This document shows, piece by piece, positions 61,507-64,000 of a DNA stretch of 64,000 bases (its first letter is position 1; each line of letters starts with the position of its first letter). A program made the position numbers and the translations under genes. Source of the DNA: Stentor coeruleus (Eukaryota; Ciliophora; Heterotrichea; Heterotrichida; Stentoridae). The stretch covers positions 1-64,000 of the forward strand of contig MPUH01000050.1 of NCBI GenBank assembly GCA_001970955.1, in the 5' to 3' direction. The notes beneath the pieces are model-generated. The model saw only the letters and a program-made list of their open reading frames with translations. It ran no database searches and had not been told where the DNA came from.

Positions 61507-61940
61507 TCTTAATTTCTTATATAATCAAATACTTTAATTCCCATTTCTACCTTTAATCTATTTACTACATCATATTCATTTACATCAAGCATAAATCCTA
61601 AACCTTTCCAAATAAAATATCCTAACAAGCACTCACAATCTTTTTAGCCTCAATCCAATTTGCTCTTTATCTACATTTATCTCTAAAAAACTCTTCAATA
61701 TCTTATCTACCATCCACAACAAATAAAATTTTTTTTTTGTATTTTTTATCATTTTACTATTATCCTATAGTCTCCTCTATTATTTATCAACCCTACCTTA
61801 AAAAATAATCTTCATTTTTTCTTAAATATATTTTGATATAATCCATCATCCTAATTTCTGATTGATATGATTTCTAAACAAATTTTGATTTTCTATATAT
61901 AAACTTTACAGCATCCAACTTAAAAAATCATAATTACTTA
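61507..61940. other. Intergenic
   Basis: 434 bp between two minus-strand genes. The + strand is C/A/T-rich and G-poor over most of it. No gene is visible. Confidence 0.5.
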
Positions 61941-62288
61941 TTAAAATCTATTGCGTTTGCACAAGCTACATACTAAATTTACTGCAAGATTTTTTGTAGA
62001 GCATTTTTTGCATCTCCAGTCATTATATTGATCAGACCGGATTTCAAGTTTTAGTATCAGGCCTTGCCCTGTCATAGTACACAATGAGTTTTCATAATCT
62101 TGCTCATTAGATATATCTATAAGTCTTTCACCTTGTTCATATTTGAGAAAAGTTCCTGGACCATGCTTTTTTTTTAGCCCTTCATGATATGCTTTGAATT
62201 CGTTGAAGTTATCGGTAAAATCTTTGTCATTATATAAGATATTCGCACCATCGACTATTATGTATTTCATACCTTCATATTTGTCCAT
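61941..62288 (-). CDS. PB1-like domain plus RanBP2-type zinc finger protein, second copy
   Basis: A 115-aa paralogue of the gene at 12348-12710. A PB1-like domain spans about 6-83 (GMKYIIVDGANILYND; FLKYEQGERLIDISNEQDYE; GLILKLEI). Then comes a RanBP2-type finger with W91, C93, C96, N100, C107 and C110. Both proteins share the start (DxxEGMxYIIxD), the TGQG turn before the last strand and the finger at the extreme C terminus. RanBP2 fingers bind ubiquitin or RNA. Finding two in 50 kb suggests a small family in this genome. Confidence 0.8.
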   Translation of the reverse strand: MDKYEGMKYIIVDGANILYNDKDFTDNFNEFKAYHEGLKKKHGPGTFLKYEQGERLIDISNEQDYENSLCTMTGQGLILKLEIRSDQYNDWRCKKCSTKNLAVNLVCSLCKRNRF

Positions 62289-62838
62289 TTATATTTATTA
62301 TAATAATAAGCGAAGTATTAGGTTTATGGATTAGATTAATTTAAGATGTGTTAGAAAAAGTTGATTTGTTGCTGAAATTTGAAATAAAGTGTTAGGATTT
62401 TGGAAATTATGACAAAGAGTTTATAATATATATAATTTTAACCCAAAAAAGCTAATAAAAAGTAAATGATGTTAAAAATATAGTTTTTATTAAAGTAAAG
62501 TCTACTCTAGCAATTATTATACTAAAAGTAAACTATCCTTTCTATCAACTTCAAAGTACTAAATTATTAAATGTTAACTGATTTTTTACACCTTTCTCCT
62601 TAAAACATACACAAAACTCNAATTATTAAATGTTAACTGATTTTTTACACCTTTCTCCTTAAAACATACACAAAACTCTTCCTTCCTTAGAATTTCTTCC
62701 TTTATACCCTACATAAAACCTCTTCCAAAACACCCAATCCTAATCCTCAATTAAAACTATAAAAAAAACTTCCTTATTCCTAAAAAATCACAAAATCTCC
62801 AAAACAAAAAATTCCATTACTAATTTTCAAATAAAATC
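62289..62838. other. Intergenic with exact 58-bp duplication at a contig join
   Basis: No gene. 62562-62619 and 62621-62678 are identical with an N at 62620 between, most likely an unmerged contig overlap. The remainder is C/A-rich on the + strand, the 3' flank of the minus-strand gene to the right. Confidence 0.6.
62562..62678. repeat. Exact 58-bp duplication around a single N (uncollapsed contig overlap)
   Basis: 62562-62619 equals 62621-62678; N at 62620. Confidence 0.85.
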
Positions 62839-63528
62839 TTATACATAAGGACTAAAAATACACCCATTCTGTCCACTTTGATATGTCCAAGGAGTAGAAA
62901 CTCTAACAACATTATATCTTTTTCCTGGCTCAGCAGTATTTCTCCTATATTTATCATTATACCTTCTTGTATATTCCCCAATACGTGATTTTATACGCAT
63001 ATTCCCATATATAGCTTTTGTATTAGTATAAAAGCCATCTATAGTTTTTCTATCTTGTTCATTATAAGCCATTAGCTCATAAAGACTGTTATCTATAACA
63101 CTTTCTTCAGGCCATAAAGTTGGTTTAAAAGAAATTTCTTTAACGTCTTCAAGTCTTTTAAACCTTTTTTCAGCGGTTTTGGCAACATTTTTCAGATGCA
63201 TTCGGTCTATGGTTTCTGTGTTTAATTCTTTTAATGATTTTTCTTCTTTTTGTAAGGATTCTAGGGCTTGGGGACGTTTAAGAGTATTTTCACTGTTTTG
63301 AGTATAGTTTGAGTTAGGGTTTTGAGGTTTTGTTGTTGGTGGAGATAAGTTTTTTCGATAATCGGATAGGTATTTGACGATGTTATGTTTTGTGGTTTTG
63401 CTGATTTGTCTGTTTAGTGACTCTAGACGTTTGGACTCTTCGAGAATTGTAGTGACAAGGGGTTTTGATCTGGGCTTTACTATGAGGATTTTTTGATATC
63501 GGTCTAAGCCTTTTTTCTTAGATGGCAT
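62839..63528 (-). CDS. Basic protein, unknown, possibly ciliary
   Basis: A 229-aa protein, strongly basic. It starts MPSKKKGLDRYQKILIVKP, has a Pro/Asn-rich linker near 60-80 (SPPTTKPQNPNSNY) and a helical middle. A Tyr/Arg-rich end follows (IGEYTRRYNDKYRRNTAEPG, then TPWTYQSGQNGCIFSPYV). No enzyme motif is seen. Small basic proteins with Tyr/Arg/Pro-rich ends are common among axonemal microtubule inner proteins, so a ciliary role is a guess. Confidence 0.72.
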   Translation of the reverse strand: MPSKKKGLDRYQKILIVKPRSKPLVTTILEESKRLESLNRQISKTTKHNIVKYLSDYRKNLSPPTTKPQNPNSNYTQNSENTLKRPQALESLQKEEKSLKELNTETIDRMHLKNVAKTAEKRFKRLEDVKEISFKPTLWPEESVIDNSLYELMAYNEQDRKTIDGFYTNTKAIYGNMRIKSRIGEYTRRYNDKYRRNTAEPGKRYNVVRVSTPWTYQSGQNGCIFSPYV

Positions 63529-63864
63529 TTTAACTAATTAAAATTATTGCCCATAATCAATTTACCTCATTCTTTCTCATAATTTCTTATTTTCATTTAG
63601 TTAGTTCATTTACCTTATCAAACCAAATGCATTAAAATCATCATCCCAAAATTCCTCCCAGACAATATTTTTACCATAAAAAAACTAATCCACCTAATCT
63701 TCTACATCATAAGCAGTATAAATTTTCCTTAAAACCTTAACTTTTCATATAAAACAAAATTCAAACATCAAAAAATAAACCAAAACTATTATCATCCAAT
63801 ACTAAAATTATACTAACCATTATATAATCAACATAATTTCCCAGTATTAACAATTAAAATATAA
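63529..63864. other. Intergenic
   Basis: 336 bp, A/C/T-rich and G-poor on the + strand. No gene is seen. It is the space between the end of the edge LITAF-like gene and the start of the basic-protein gene, both on the minus strand. Confidence 0.5.
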
Positions 63865-64000
63865 TTACCTACTCTTTCCCAAAACCAATGAGCAATGAGG
63901 GCATTTATGAACAAAATAATCAGCCATCCAGCTTGGATAACTGCAACATGTAAAAATCTTAGAAAAAGCTTGTAACAACTTACTGCTATAGCAAGAATTG
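63865..64000 (-). CDS. LITAF-domain protein, C-terminal part (cut by window edge)
   Basis: The minus strand reads KIFTCCSYPSWMADYFVHKC, then PHCSLVLGKSR and TAA (63867-63865). The HKCPHCxxxLG end preceded by a hydrophobic/Cys segment is the closing half of a LITAF domain, like HHCPKC in the gene at 56063-56404. A 15-nt GT-AG unit (63983-63969, coding strand GTAAGTTGTTACAAG) lies in frame upstream and has no stop, so it could be an intron or five codons. The start of the gene lies beyond the window. Confidence 0.7.
   Translation of the reverse strand, partial: NSCYSSKLLQAFSKIFTCCSYPSWMADYFVHKCPHCSLVLGKSR

Overview
The window looks like macronuclear DNA of a heterotrich ciliate close to Stentor. 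Four lines of evidence point that way. The DNA is very AT-rich. Genes are short, close together and almost intron-free. All three stop codons are used as ordinary stops (TAA mostly; TAG for the RING-ubiquitin gene, zinc-finger gene 1 and one oxidoreductase; TGA for the PH/papain-fold gene), which means the standard code. The few introns that can be proven by frame are only 15-16 nt long (13764-13778, 48183-48197, 48259-48274, 54988-55003). Such introns with the standard code are known from Stentor coeruleus. The content fits a ciliated cell: SHIPPO, MORN, GAR, RCC1-IQ, EF-hand and many coiled-coil proteins, plus a plant/alveolate-type CDPK. Species assignment is inference.

Layout. 1-7.5 kb: the tail of one gene, a degenerate small GTPase, a coiled-coil protein, a 2.3 kb graveyard with a broken cytosolic carboxypeptidase and a broken membrane-protein gene, and an EF-hand coiled-coil protein. 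7.7-19.1 kb: F-box/leucine-rich protein, PB1-like/RanBP2-finger protein, two small coiled-coil genes (one with a 15-nt intron), SHIPPO protein, acidic coiled-coil protein and HSBP1. 19.8-32.9 kb: mitochondrial methionyl-tRNA formyltransferase, CDPK, a head-to-head pair of oxidoreductase paralogues whose start codons are 21-27 bp apart, a 70-aa gene, a decayed coiled-coil gene, a PH plus papain-fold protein, a mitochondrial AAA-like ATPase and a multi-EF-hand protein. 32.9-43.6 kb: a gene-poor AT-rich island with three paralogous three-finger C2H2 genes, a RING-ubiquitin fusion ending in Gly-Gly, and fossils. 43.6-64 kb: a compact region with RCC1-IQ protein, cyclin, coiled-coil protein, a three-exon gene that is only visible once 16-nt and 15-nt introns are removed, MFS transporter, GAR-domain protein, DHHC palmitoyltransferase, TELO2, LITAF-like protein, MORN protein, ciliary-type coiled-coil protein, 14-3-3, FYVE-like protein, a second PB1/RanBP2-finger protein, a basic protein and the end of a second LITAF-like gene.

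The genes do not form one pathway. Themes that recur are calcium/calmodulin signalling (CDPK, EF-hand, IQ proteins), cilium and cortex structure, ubiquitin (F-box, RING-Ubl, KEN-box cyclin) and membrane-anchored lipid-modified proteins (CDPK and MORN protein start with Met-Gly-Cys-type signals, and a DHHC enzyme is present). Coding strands seem to run C-rich at the 5' side and G-rich at the 3' side of most genes. Four single N bases mark contig joins. Two of them lie between exact duplications, and one of these falls inside a coding region and inflates its protein.

Everything here was read by eye. Family names rest on recognised motifs, not on database searches.
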